Shown here: positions 35,380-44,720 of the stretch, in pieces
Numbering within the stretch: position 1 is the first letter of the stretch
Layout of the letters: the number at the start of each line of letters is the position of its first letter
Source: JBEKUY01 sp049514555
Lineage (GTDB): Bacteria > Acidobacteriota > Terriglobia > Acidiferrales > UBA7541
DNA: 64,000 nt
Assembly (NCBI GenBank): GCA_049514555.1
Contig: JBEKUY010000013.1
Location: forward strand, 1-64,000
Direction of reading: 5' to 3'
Notes under the pieces: model-generated
The model's input: the letters and a program-made list of their open reading frames with translations, nothing else
Told to the model about the DNA's origin: nothing
Databases searched by the model: none
Program-made: the position numbers and the translations under genes

Positions 35380-35454
35380 AGCAGCTCGTTCGGACAGCGC
35401 GCCGAGGAGATCTCTGGAGCAGGAGCAATGGGTACGATGTGAACCATTGGCAGC

Positions 35455-36507
35455 TCAGGGATTCGCGGAAACGGCTTCGGCAATCTCGCGTTTTCTCGCT
35501 GCCTGCCAGAGCCCGATGTACGGCTGCAACTCCTGCATCATTTTCTCGAATTGCACGAGATTCAAGGATTGGGCGCCATCGCTGAATGCTTTCTCCGGCG
35601 CGGGATGCACCTCGACGATCAAGCCATCGGCTCCGATGGCCACACCAGCACGGCAGAGCGCGGGCACCAGACTGCGTTTGCCCGTGGCATGGCTCGGATC
35701 CAGGATCACCGGCAGGTGCGTCAATTCATTCAAGGCGGGAATCGACGAGATGTCGCAGGTGTTGCGAGTCACGGTCTCGAAAGTGCGAATGCCCCGTTCG
35801 CAGAGGAGGACCTCGGAGTTGCCGTGAGCAACAACGTATTCAGCCGACATGAGAAGCTCTCGCACGGTGCAGCTCATTCCCCGCTTCAGCAACACCGGGC
35901 GGCCGCACTTCCCGAGCGCCTTGAGGAGAACGAAATTTTGCATGTTGCGGGCGCCGACCTGAAGGATGTCGGCGTGCTCGGCGATCAGGGCGACGTCGCG
36001 GTCGCTCATGACCTCAGTGACGATCGCGAGCCCGGTGGCGCGTTTAGCCTTCTGCAGAAGCTTGAGCCCTTCGATTTCGAGCCCTTGAAACTCATAGGGT
36101 GAGGTCCGGGGCTTGAATGCACCGCCGCGGAGAATCTTGGCGCCGGCGCGGGCGACGCCCTCGGCGGCGCGCATGATCTGGTCCTCGGATTCCACCGAAC
36201 AGGGACCCGCCATGACCACGAATTCGCTGCCGCCGATGACCGTGCCGTCCACGCGAATCTGCGTCCGGGCGGCATGGAACTCCTTGCTGACGAATTTGTA
36301 GGGCGCGGAAATGCGGACGACGTTTTCCACCTGCGGCATGGCTTCGATCGATTCCATGCAGGCGGTAACGTCTCCCAGGCCCACAACGCCGATAACCACC
36401 CGCTCTTCGCCCTCGATGGAATGGACCTTGTAGCCAAAGGCCTGAACCTGGCTACAGACTTCGTCGATCTCCTGCCGGGTGGCATGGAGCTTCATCGAAA
36501 TGATCAT
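35455..36507 (-). CDS. aroF: 3-deoxy-7-phosphoheptulonate synthase (DAHP synthase)
   Basis: First step of the shikimate pathway, joining phosphoenolpyruvate and erythrose-4-phosphate; 350 residues. This is the type I-beta form: a ferredoxin-like regulatory domain (about residues 1-70) precedes the TIM barrel. Active-site motifs are intact: AGPCSVESEDQ, LRGGAFKPRTSPYEFQG, QVGARNMQNF, LLKRGM and LDPSHATGKR, with the metal ligands Cys, His, Glu and Asp. The N-terminal domain is expected to give feedback inhibition by aromatic amino acids. GAGG eight bases before the ATG. No other aro gene is adjacent. Confidence 0.95.
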   Translation of the reverse strand: MIISMKLHATRQEIDEVCSQVQAFGYKVHSIEGEERVVIGVVGLGDVTACMESIEAMPQVENVVRISAPYKFVSKEFHAARTQIRVDGTVIGGSEFVVMAGPCSVESEDQIMRAAEGVARAGAKILRGGAFKPRTSPYEFQGLEIEGLKLLQKAKRATGLAIVTEVMSDRDVALIAEHADILQVGARNMQNFVLLKALGKCGRPVLLKRGMSCTVRELLMSAEYVVAHGNSEVLLCERGIRTFETVTRNTCDISSIPALNELTHLPVILDPSHATGKRSLVPALCRAGVAIGADGLIVEVHPAPEKAFSDGAQSLNLVQFEKMMQELQPYIGLWQAARKREIAEAVSANP

Positions 36508-36699
36508 CGCTTGTCCTCTTCACATGCTGCGGAAAGACTGCCCCATAGAATACTTCGGTTTCGTCGATTTCGCCTCCCCCGTCCCGTAGCCGCGGGATAG
36601 AAAGCAGCGCGGCCGGCCGCGCGCGTGTATAATCGCGGCCACTCGGGAACCGGCGCGAGAATCCCCGACGTTCCATCGCAACGATCGCAGGAGACTTCT

Positions 36700-37161
36700 A
36701 TGTCCAAGTCACGGCTACTGCTCAAGTTGGGTGCTTACTGCAATTTCGGCATCGCTCTTCTCCACCTGATGTTCATTGTGGCCAGGGAGAAGGAACTCCG
36801 CTATTTCGGCGCGCCCATTTGGGTGCTTGACCTGCACCGGGAAAGGCGCGGCGCATTTGTGCTTCTTCTCATCGGCATGGCGTGCGTCTTCGTCCTTGTT
36901 GCACTGTATGCGCTCTCCGGCGCAGGGTCGATTCGGCGTTTGCCGCTCTTGCGCACCTGCTTGGTGGTGATTGGCGCAATCTTCGCTCTGCGCGGCCTGC
37001 TGGTCATCGCAGAGGTGATTATTATCGTACGGCGGTACAGCGGCGACTATCTGCAATACGTGCATTTTCCGGTCATGTCGCTATTCGCGCTGTGTGTTGG
37101 GTTTTTCTATCTGGCGGGCGCGGCCGGCAACTGGAGCAGCCTAAAGCCGGTCCGGGAATAG
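36700..37161 (+). CDS. Small four-helix membrane protein, hypothetical
   Basis: 153 residues from the ATG at 36700, which has AGGAG six bases upstream. Four membrane helices are visible (YCNFGIALLHLMFIV, GAFVLLLIGMACVFVLVALYAL, LLRTCLVVIGAIFALRGLLV, HFPVMSLFALCVGFFYLAG). The pattern resembles small uncharacterised inner-membrane proteins; there is no catalytic motif. A TATAAT at 36628-36633 may be the -10 box. The function is unknown. Confidence 0.75.
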   Translation: MSKSRLLLKLGAYCNFGIALLHLMFIVAREKELRYFGAPIWVLDLHRERRGAFVLLLIGMACVFVLVALYALSGAGSIRRLPLLRTCLVVIGAIFALRGLLVIAEVIIIVRRYSGDYLQYVHFPVMSLFALCVGFFYLAGAAGNWSSLKPVRE

Positions 37162-37242
37162 GGATTGACCCGGCCTTCCTTGCGCGTCAGCTGCTGATCT
37201 CTCCACGGCTGGGTCGCGCGGCGTACCGGGCGCGAGGGCGGA

Positions 37243-37902
37243 TCATGGCCTTTTCTCGAATTCCAGCGCGATCATCTTCTTGGAATCGAGAACATCCCGC
37301 GACGAGGAACGTACCAGCGCGAAGCCATGCTCTCTGAATTCGTGCGCGACGTCCGATTGTGACAACAGGTGCGGGTGCACCGCTTGGAACACACTCATGG
37401 AGCCGACGATCGGCCGATCCATCGTTAGGGCACTCGCCAGACCGGCAGGGTTCTCCTGGAGCACCACGAAAACCCTTTCCGACGAGAGGCGGCACAACGT
37501 CGCGACGGCCTTGCGCCAATCCACATGCTCCAATACCAGGATGGCGACCACCAGCGCGTAGCCGGAGCACAGTTGGCTGTTCTCCACGTCATCGAGAACC
37601 GTATCGAACTTCAGTTCGCGCTCGCTACCGATTCTGGATCTCAGGCGAGCGAGGAACTCGAGATTAATGTCGGCAAAGGTTGTTCGGAAGGGCCGCAAAA
37701 CAGCGGGGGACACATAATCAAGTAGCTGACCGGTGCCGGCTCCCACGAACAAGATGGAAGCGCCCGGGGATGGCGGATGGCTTTCGAAGAGCTCGGCGAC
37801 CAGCTCAGCGTTTGCCTGCGCTTGGCCAACAGCGGCCATGTGAGCATCGAGGTCCTCGGACTTGATCAGTTTCGTCCAAGCATGGCGTAACCGCTCATCC
37901 AT
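37243..37902 (-). CDS. SAM-dependent methyltransferase, class I
   Basis: 219 residues with a Rossmann-type methyltransferase core. Motif I is ILFVGAGTGQLLDY (near residue 50), motif II has TTFADINLEFL, and motif IV/V is YALVVAILVLEHVDW. An N-terminal helical cap precedes it. The ATG at 37902 has GAGG about nine bases upstream. The substrate is unknown. The hybrid kinase gene lies next to it, divergent at neither end but convergent in no sense: both are on the same strand, separated by 81 bp, so co-transcription is possible. Confidence 0.78.
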   Translation of the reverse strand: MDERLRHAWTKLIKSEDLDAHMAAVGQAQANAELVAELFESHPPSPGASILFVGAGTGQLLDYVSPAVLRPFRTTFADINLEFLARLRSRIGSERELKFDTVLDDVENSQLCSGYALVVAILVLEHVDWRKAVATLCRLSSERVFVVLQENPAGLASALTMDRPIVGSMSVFQAVHPHLLSQSDVAHEFREHGFALVRSSSRDVLDSKKMIALEFEKRP

Positions 37903-37983
37903 ACGGGAAAACCTCTAAAGGAGAAGGATTGCCAGCGCCCCGTCGCGCTGCGGGGAAATGGTACGACAGGAGTGCCGCGCAAT

Positions 37984-40641
37984 CTACCTGCCAACCAGCT
38001 TTGCTTCCACCGGCATTTGCAGAACTTCGCGCAGCTTCCGGAGAAGCGTCACCCGCGAAAACGGCTTGGGCAGCAGATTCGATCCTGAGTCCAACAGCCC
38101 GCGATCACTGCCGAAACGGCCGGCGTACCCAGACATGTAGAGCACTTTCATGTCAGGCTGCGATTCCGCGAGAGTTGCGGCGAGAATCGGGCCGCTCATT
38201 TGCGGCATGACGACATCCGTCAGCAGCAAGTGAATCGGCTTTCCATATTGCCGAGCGACCTCACATGCGTGAACACCATTCGTTCCCTCGAGGACGGTGT
38301 AGTTGCCTTCCTCAAGGAAACAGCGGATGAGCGTCCGGAGCGATTCTTCGTCCTCCACGAGCAAGACGGTCTCCGACCGGCCGAGGTCCGGGGAGGGCAG
38401 CTCGGCGGGCGGAATTCGCTGGGCCGGCCGATCGACGAGCGGGAGATAGATTTTGAATTGAGTCCCATATCCCGGTTCGCTGTAGGGCCAAATGTAGCCG
38501 CCGCTTTGCTTCACGATTCCATAAACTGTCGAGAGCCCGAGGCCGGTGCCCTTGCCAGGTTCTTTGGTGGTGAAAAAGGGCTCGAAGATATGGGCCTTGG
38601 TTTCCTGGTCCATTCCCACGCCGGTGTCGGCGATGCTGAGGAGCACGTAGCGGCCCGGAACGGAGGGGGGATGATGGAGGGCATAGTCCTCGTCCAATTC
38701 GACGGTGCTGGTCTCGATGATAAATTTACCGCCATCCGGCATGGCGTCGCGCGCATTCACCGCCAAATTCATGATGATTTGCTCGACCTGTCCGGGGTCT
38801 GCTCTCACAGAACCGAGGTCCGGGTCCAGTTTGGTTTGGAACTCGATATCCTCGCCGATGAGACGCCGGAGCATTTTCTCGGTATCGGTCACGATGGAGT
38901 TGAGATTCAGGATTCTGGGCTCCAAAACCTGCTGACGGCTGAATGCCAGCAATTGGCGAGTGAGCGATGCCGCGCGATTGCCGGCTCTCTTGATTTCGTC
39001 AATCTGCCTGTGCGCCTGAGGATCGAGCTCCGGACGCATCAGAAGGACGTCGCTATAACCGATAATCACGCTCAGCAGATTGCTGAAATCGTGGGCCACG
39101 CCACCGGCGAGCCGTCCAACCGATTCCATCTTCTGCGCTTGACTAAGCTGCTGGGCCAACTGCTTCCTCTCGGTGACGTCTTGCATGATGGCGACGAACC
39201 GGGTGATCTCGCCCCTCTCATTGCGCACCGGGGTGATGGTCTGCTCGCCGGTGTACAGGGCGCTGTCCTTGCGGCGATTGATAACCTCGCCGTGCCAGAC
39301 CCGCCCGGCCAAGATCGTCTTCCACATCTGCTCGAAGAAGGACTTCGGGTGCTTGCCGGAATTGAGGAGGCGGAACGTCTTTCCGACCGCATCCTTGGAG
39401 GAATAACCAGTCAGGGCAGTGAAAGCCGGATTGACCCAGAGGATGGTGCCCGATCGGTCGGTGATGACGACCGCGTTGGCGGCAATTTCCAGGGCGACGG
39501 CCTGAAGCCGCAATTGAGCCTCCGCCTGCTTGCTGCTGGTGATATCAAGAGCGATGTCCATCGCCCCGCGAATCTCGCCGTCGGCATTCCGCAAGGGGGC
39601 CAGTGAAACGATGGCGTCGAATGTCGAGCCGTCCTTCCTTCGGGCTCGCACCTCCCGGCTGGACACACTTTCTCCGAGAAACACGGAGGCGCGGAGGTCG
39701 CCGTACATCTTGCGCTTGTCTTCGGGGACCACGGGAAGCGGCTGGCCCAGCAACTCCTGCTCGCTCCACCCGAAGATGCGCTCCGCCGCGGGGTTCCACA
39801 ACGTGACCTTCCCGGCGCGGTCGACGCACACAATCCCCGCGGGAGAAGCATCCACCAGCGCTTCCAGGAACTGATTGGACTCTCTCAAGGCGTCCTCGGC
39901 GCTCTTGTGGTTCGTAACATCGCGGCTGATCCCCATGATACCGACGACCTGGCCGCGCTTGTCTCGCAAGGGAACTTTGGACGTGGACAGCCACTTCGCG
40001 TTGGCTTCAGAGTCCACCACGGCTTCGATCTTGCCGACCAAGGCCTTTCCAGATTGAATGATGGCTTGCTCATCAGCGAAGAAGGTGGTGGCAAGCTCCT
40101 TGGCGTAGAAATCGAAATCGGTCTTCCCGAGCAGATCTTCGGGGGTTCTGGCTCCGACGAGGTCGGCGAGTGCGCGGTTGGCCACAACAAAGCGGCCCGA
40201 AGCGTCCTTCACATAGATGTAGTCCGGCATGTTGTCGATCAGCGTTCGCAGGAGCTCACGCTCCGCTTGAAACGCGTCTTCGGCCCGCTTGCGCTCGGTA
40301 ATGTCGTTTGCGACGACCAATCTCGCGCGGCGGCCCTGCCATTCAAAGTCATGCGCTGCAATCTCGACGTTAATCAGCGTCCCATCTTTTCTCAGGTGTC
40401 TCCATTGGCCGGTTGTTTTCAATCCCGTGTTGCGAAAACGAGTTTCCGGCAGGAGAGCGTGTATATCCTCAGGCGGGCGAATATCCTGCAAGGTCATCCG
40501 CAAGAATTCGTCCCGTGAGTAGCCGTATTTCACGATCGCTGCTTGGTTGACGGCCAGGAATGCGAGGGTTTCAAGATCAAACACCCACATGGGTAGCGGG
40601 TTGTTTTCAAACAGCAATTCGAGGTGAGCGCTTTCGGCCAT
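37984..40641 (-). CDS. Hybrid sensor histidine kinase with four PAS domains and C-terminal receiver
   Basis: 885 residues, no membrane helix, so a cytoplasmic sensor. Four PAS domains lie near 5-120, 130-250, 260-380 and 385-500, each ending in a DITERK-like motif. The HisKA phospho-acceptor is His517 in GGVAHDFSNLL. The ATPase domain shows NLAVNARDAMPDGG (N box), IADTGVGMD (G1) and GKGTGLGLSTVYG (G2). A receiver domain follows with VLLVEDEESL and the phospho-acceptor Asp809 in LLTDVVMP. No response regulator or DNA-binding output is adjacent, so it is an orphan. The signals are unknown; PAS2 (KTDFDFYAKE) is of the kind found in many soil bacteria sensors. Confidence 0.93.
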   Translation of the reverse strand: MAESAHLELLFENNPLPMWVFDLETLAFLAVNQAAIVKYGYSRDEFLRMTLQDIRPPEDIHALLPETRFRNTGLKTTGQWRHLRKDGTLINVEIAAHDFEWQGRRARLVVANDITERKRAEDAFQAERELLRTLIDNMPDYIYVKDASGRFVVANRALADLVGARTPEDLLGKTDFDFYAKELATTFFADEQAIIQSGKALVGKIEAVVDSEANAKWLSTSKVPLRDKRGQVVGIMGISRDVTNHKSAEDALRESNQFLEALVDASPAGIVCVDRAGKVTLWNPAAERIFGWSEQELLGQPLPVVPEDKRKMYGDLRASVFLGESVSSREVRARRKDGSTFDAIVSLAPLRNADGEIRGAMDIALDITSSKQAEAQLRLQAVALEIAANAVVITDRSGTILWVNPAFTALTGYSSKDAVGKTFRLLNSGKHPKSFFEQMWKTILAGRVWHGEVINRRKDSALYTGEQTITPVRNERGEITRFVAIMQDVTERKQLAQQLSQAQKMESVGRLAGGVAHDFSNLLSVIIGYSDVLLMRPELDPQAHRQIDEIKRAGNRAASLTRQLLAFSRQQVLEPRILNLNSIVTDTEKMLRRLIGEDIEFQTKLDPDLGSVRADPGQVEQIIMNLAVNARDAMPDGGKFIIETSTVELDEDYALHHPPSVPGRYVLLSIADTGVGMDQETKAHIFEPFFTTKEPGKGTGLGLSTVYGIVKQSGGYIWPYSEPGYGTQFKIYLPLVDRPAQRIPPAELPSPDLGRSETVLLVEDEESLRTLIRCFLEEGNYTVLEGTNGVHACEVARQYGKPIHLLLTDVVMPQMSGPILAATLAESQPDMKVLYMSGYAGRFGSDRGLLDSGSNLLPKPFSRVTLLRKLREVLQMPVEAKLVGR

Positions 40642-40945
40642 AAACGGTCACAGCGGATCACACTACAGTATCGGGAAGGGGGGACGGGGGCGAACTCCGT
40701 GCTGCAGCACGGAACACGAAACCGACAGCAAGTGTAGTATGTCGGTGCGTTCGGGGTAACTAGACGATTGACACGCGCTTCATAAGAGTAACACCGCGCC
40801 GCTTGCGGCCGCATTTGCGTGGAAAATCATGATTGGTTCCGCCCCCGCCTCTTCTGCAAGAGTGTGATTCGGTGGCAGGTTGCCGCTAGCTTATCGTGGC
40901 TGTTTGGTTTATCCTTCGCGGACGGAAACAGGCTTCCCTCAAGCG

Positions 40946-42487
40946 ATGCTCTTCAAAGCGCTCAGCGCGGCGGTGTACGGCATCGACGCTTATCTCGTCG
41001 AGGTCGAAGTGGACGTCGGCTCGGCGAAGATGGGCGAGTTCATGGTGGTGGGCTTGCCGGACGTGGCGGTGAAGGAAAGCCGCGAGCGGATCAAATCGGC
41101 GCTTAAGAATTGCGGCTTCGATTTTCCCGCGCCGCATGGCGTGACCGTCAACTTAGCTCCGGCCGACGTGCGCAAGGAAGGTTCGGCGTTCGACTTGCCG
41201 ATGGCGCTGGGGATTCTCGGGTGCATGGGCACATTCTTCGGGAAATCGCTCGACTCATTTCTATTTTTGGGGGAGCTGTCGCTCGACGGTGGAGTGCGAT
41301 CGGTGCGCGGCACGCTTTCGGCGGCGTTGACGGCGAGAGAGCGCGGGATCAAGTCGCTCGTCGTGCCGGAGGCGAACGCGCGCGAGGGGGCGGTGGTCGA
41401 GGGAGTGAACGTCTTTGCGGTGCGTTCGCTGCCGCAGGCAGTGGACCTGGTGAATTCGCCGGAGACGTTCCAGCCGGTGCAGGTGGATGCGCGGGCGATG
41501 CTGGCGGAGGCGTCGCAGTACACGGTGGATCTGCGCGACGTGCGCGGACAGCATGCGGCCAAGCGCGCCCTCGAAGTGGCGTGCGCGGGGAGCCACAACA
41601 TTTTGTTTCTCGGGCCTCCCGGCGCGGGCAAGACAATGCTGGCGAAGCGCATTCCCACAATCCTGCCGCCGATGTCGCTCGAAGAAGCGATCGAAACAAC
41701 GCGCATCCACAGCGTCGCGGGAGTTCTCGAAGACAGGCGCGGGCTTGTGGGGACCCGGCCATTCCGCTCGCCACACCACACGATCAGCGACGCGGGACTG
41801 ATCGGGGGAGGAGCTGTGCCGCGGCCGGGGGAAGTCTCGCTCGGACACAACGGAGTCGTGTTCCTCGACGAGTTGCCGGAATTCGAGCGGAATGTTTTGG
41901 AGGTGATGCGCCAGCCGCTCGAAGACGGATCGGTGACGATTGCGCGGGCGGCGATTTCGGTGACCTTTCCCTCGCGGTTCATGTTGGCGGCGGCGATGAA
42001 CCCGTGCCCCTGCGGGTTCTTCGGCGATGGGACGCGGGAGTGCCACTGTACGCCGGCGCAGATCCAGCGATACGTTTCGAAGATTTCCGGGCCGCTGCTT
42101 GACCGGATCGACATTCACATCGAAGTGCCGGCGGTGAAATACAAAGAACTGCGCGGAGAATCGACGGCAGAAGACTCGGCGTCGGTGCGAGCGCGAGTGA
42201 TGAAGGCGCGGCAGAGGCAAGTCGAACGCTTCTCCGGCGAGAAGCACCTGTACGCCAACGCACAGATGCCACCAAAGATGATTCGCAAATACTGCGCGAT
42301 TTCCGCCGAGGGCGAAAAACTGCTCGAGAGTGCGATCACGCGACTGGGACTTTCCGCACGCGCGCACGACCGAATCCTGAAAGTGGCGCGGACCATTGCC
42401 GATCTGGACGGCGGGGAGGGAATCGAATCGCGCCACCTGAGCGAGGCCGTTCAATACCGCTCTCTCGACCGCACATATTGGGCGTAG
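40946..42487 (+). CDS. comM: ComM/YifB family Mg-chelatase-like AAA ATPase
   Basis: 513 residues. An N-terminal Lon-like substrate domain (YLVEVEVDVGSAKMGEFMVV, VKESRERIKSALKNCGFDFP) is followed by the AAA+ module with Walker A GPPGAGKTMLA (near residue 218), Walker B GVVFLDELPEF and sensor motifs, and a C-terminal Mg-chelatase domain with a CPCGFFGDGTRECHC zinc cluster. In competent bacteria this helicase extends branch migration during natural transformation. The ATG at 40946 (MLFKALSAAVYGIDAY) matches the usual family start; the open frame upstream is not needed. No dprA or other competence gene is adjacent. Confidence 0.94.
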   Translation: MLFKALSAAVYGIDAYLVEVEVDVGSAKMGEFMVVGLPDVAVKESRERIKSALKNCGFDFPAPHGVTVNLAPADVRKEGSAFDLPMALGILGCMGTFFGKSLDSFLFLGELSLDGGVRSVRGTLSAALTARERGIKSLVVPEANAREGAVVEGVNVFAVRSLPQAVDLVNSPETFQPVQVDARAMLAEASQYTVDLRDVRGQHAAKRALEVACAGSHNILFLGPPGAGKTMLAKRIPTILPPMSLEEAIETTRIHSVAGVLEDRRGLVGTRPFRSPHHTISDAGLIGGGAVPRPGEVSLGHNGVVFLDELPEFERNVLEVMRQPLEDGSVTIARAAISVTFPSRFMLAAAMNPCPCGFFGDGTRECHCTPAQIQRYVSKISGPLLDRIDIHIEVPAVKYKELRGESTAEDSASVRARVMKARQRQVERFSGEKHLYANAQMPPKMIRKYCAISAEGEKLLESAITRLGLSARAHDRILKVARTIADLDGGEGIESRHLSEAVQYRSLDRTYWA

Positions 42488-42761
42488 GAGTTCTTCCGGC
42501 GCGGGCGTCGAACGCTCTGACATTTGCGAATCAAGTTCCCCGGCGACGTGAGTTTGCGGATCGGGTGTGCGGCTGCCGCCGTTCTATTGACAGGCAAGTC
42601 AGCGTGGCGGTATTGTCGCGGGCTATAAGCTGTCCAGGTCGGCAAATCTAGTCATGGTCCGGGTCCCTTCCTCGAACTGTGGTGCGTGCCTTCAGCTGCA
42701 GGCGGCATCCTTCCGACGTGTGTTCCTGTTCACTTCCAGAGGAAGCCCAAGGAGGTGTGGT

Positions 42762-44720
42762 GTGTTGGCACGGAATCGTGTGGTGCGCTTTGCGCTGTTG
42801 GCGTTTTGCATGGCTGGAATCTATGTTCTCTCGGCGCGGGCGGATGAGTGGCAGCCGATCTCTCCCGACGAGTTGAAGATGACGAGCGAGCCGCTGGCTC
42901 CGGGCGCGCCAGCGATCATTCTCTACCGGCAAGTGGACCGAGATGACAACACGAACAACGAGGTGGTATACGAGCGGATCAAGATTCTGACTGAGGAGGG
43001 ACGCAAGTACGCGGATGTGGAGATCCCATTCGTCAAAGAGAGCATGGGGATCCGTACCATCCAGGCACGCACGATCCGCCCGGATGGCAGTGTAATCAGG
43101 TTTGAGGGCAAGGCGTTCGAAAAAACGATCGTGAAAGCCAGGGGGGTGCGGTATCTAGCGAAGACCTTCACCCTCCCGGACGTGCAAGTGGGCGGCATCA
43201 TCGAGTATCGCTACGTAAAGGATTGGGACCAGTCAAAACTGTTCAACTCTCATTGGGTTCTGAGCGAGGATCTCTTCACCAAACACGCGCAGTTCAGCCT
43301 TCGGCCTTACGAGCGCGAAGCGTTGCGCTGGACTTGGAAAGGCCTGCCTCCGGGCGCACCGGGACCGCAGCAAGGCTCTGGGGGACGGATCCGCCTCGAT
43401 TTGAGGAATGTCGCGGCATTTCAGGAAGAAGACTACGCGCCGCCCGAAAACGAGCTGAAAGCCCACGTGGATTTCATCTACACGAACAACACCGAGAAGG
43501 ACGTCGACAAGTTCTGGAAGCAAGAGGGAAAACTCCTCTTCAATGAGATCGACACCTTCGTGAACAAGCGCAAGGCAATGGAACAAGCGGTTGGGGGGAT
43601 CGTCAGCGCCAGCGATACGCCCGACGTCAAGTTGCGGAAGATCTATGCACGGGTGCAGCAACTCCGCAACACGAGCTATGAGAAGCAGAAAACCGAGCAA
43701 GAAGCGAAACGCGACAAGTTGAAGGACATCTACAACATCGAGGATATTTGGAAACGCGGGTACGGCGACAGCGTTACCCTTACCTGGCTGTTTCTCGGCC
43801 TTGCGCGAGCGGCGGGATTCGAGGCGTGGCCTGTGCTGGTTCCGGAGCGAAGCGAGTACTTCTTCGATCGCCGGGCGCTGAATGCCGGTCAGCTCACTGG
43901 AAACGTCGTCCTCGTGAAACTGAATGGACAGGACCTATACCTCGATCCGGGATCGAAGTACATCCCGTTCGGGCTGCTCCCTTGGCCGGAAACCGTTGTG
44001 GCCGGCCTGCGGGTTGAGAAGGATGGCGGCACCTGGGTGCAGACTTCATTGCCACCGAGTTCCGCCTCCCGGGTCGAGTGCAACGCTGCACTCAAGCTGG
44101 ACGATACCGGCACGCTCGAGGGCAAGCTGACGGTGACTTATACCGGGCTGGAAGCTTCTTGGCGAAGGCAGGAGGAGCGGCACGAAGACGCCGCCGACCG
44201 GAAGAAATTTCTTGAGGACGAAATAAGAGGATGGGTTCCTGCGTCGATCGAGGTGGAGCTAAAGAACCAACCGGAGTGGGAGCCATCCTCGAATGCGCTT
44301 GTTGCGGATTTTGATTTGAAAGTGCCGGGATGGGTCGCCGGGGCTGGGCGGCGCGGGCTGATGCCGGTTGGGCTGTTCAGCGGATCGGAAAAGCGCGTCT
44401 TCGACCATGCCACCCGCGTTCAGGACGTCTACTTTCAGTTTCCGAGTGAAAAGGAAGATGACATTACCATCGAGTTGCCCCTCGCCTGGCAGGTCGGCAC
44501 ATTGCCCCAAGGCGAAAACATCGATGCGCCATTCTGCGGGTACAAGATGGAAGTGGAAAACAAGAACGGGGCGCTACACCTGACACGCCGCTTCGCCATG
44601 CATGGCATCTGGCAAGACAAGAGGAACTACGGATTGCTGCGCGACTTCTATCAAACAGTGAGGAGCGGCGATGAAGTACAGATCGTTTTGCAGCCCGGCT
44701 CCGGGGCCGCGGCAAATTAG
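42762..44720 (+). CDS. DUF3857 protein with degenerate transglutaminase-like domain
   Basis: 652 residues. A GTG start at 42762 has GGAGG six bases upstream and gives the signal peptide MLARNRVVRFALLAFCMAGIY. The DUF3857 domain spans about residues 40-230 and a transglutaminase-like core about 260-400. The Cys of the active-site motif (normally YGDCKDK) is Ser337 (RGYGDSVTLTW), and the position of the catalytic His holds Asn381 (TGNVVLVKLNG); the Asp motif YLDPGS remains. I infer a non-catalytic partner of the next gene. It overlaps the downstream gene by 50 bp. Confidence 0.87.
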   Translation: MLARNRVVRFALLAFCMAGIYVLSARADEWQPISPDELKMTSEPLAPGAPAIILYRQVDRDDNTNNEVVYERIKILTEEGRKYADVEIPFVKESMGIRTIQARTIRPDGSVIRFEGKAFEKTIVKARGVRYLAKTFTLPDVQVGGIIEYRYVKDWDQSKLFNSHWVLSEDLFTKHAQFSLRPYEREALRWTWKGLPPGAPGPQQGSGGRIRLDLRNVAAFQEEDYAPPENELKAHVDFIYTNNTEKDVDKFWKQEGKLLFNEIDTFVNKRKAMEQAVGGIVSASDTPDVKLRKIYARVQQLRNTSYEKQKTEQEAKRDKLKDIYNIEDIWKRGYGDSVTLTWLFLGLARAAGFEAWPVLVPERSEYFFDRRALNAGQLTGNVVLVKLNGQDLYLDPGSKYIPFGLLPWPETVVAGLRVEKDGGTWVQTSLPPSSASRVECNAALKLDDTGTLEGKLTVTYTGLEASWRRQEERHEDAADRKKFLEDEIRGWVPASIEVELKNQPEWEPSSNALVADFDLKVPGWVAGAGRRGLMPVGLFSGSEKRVFDHATRVQDVYFQFPSEKEDDITIELPLAWQVGTLPQGENIDAPFCGYKMEVENKNGALHLTRRFAMHGIWQDKRNYGLLRDFYQTVRSGDEVQIVLQPGSGAAAN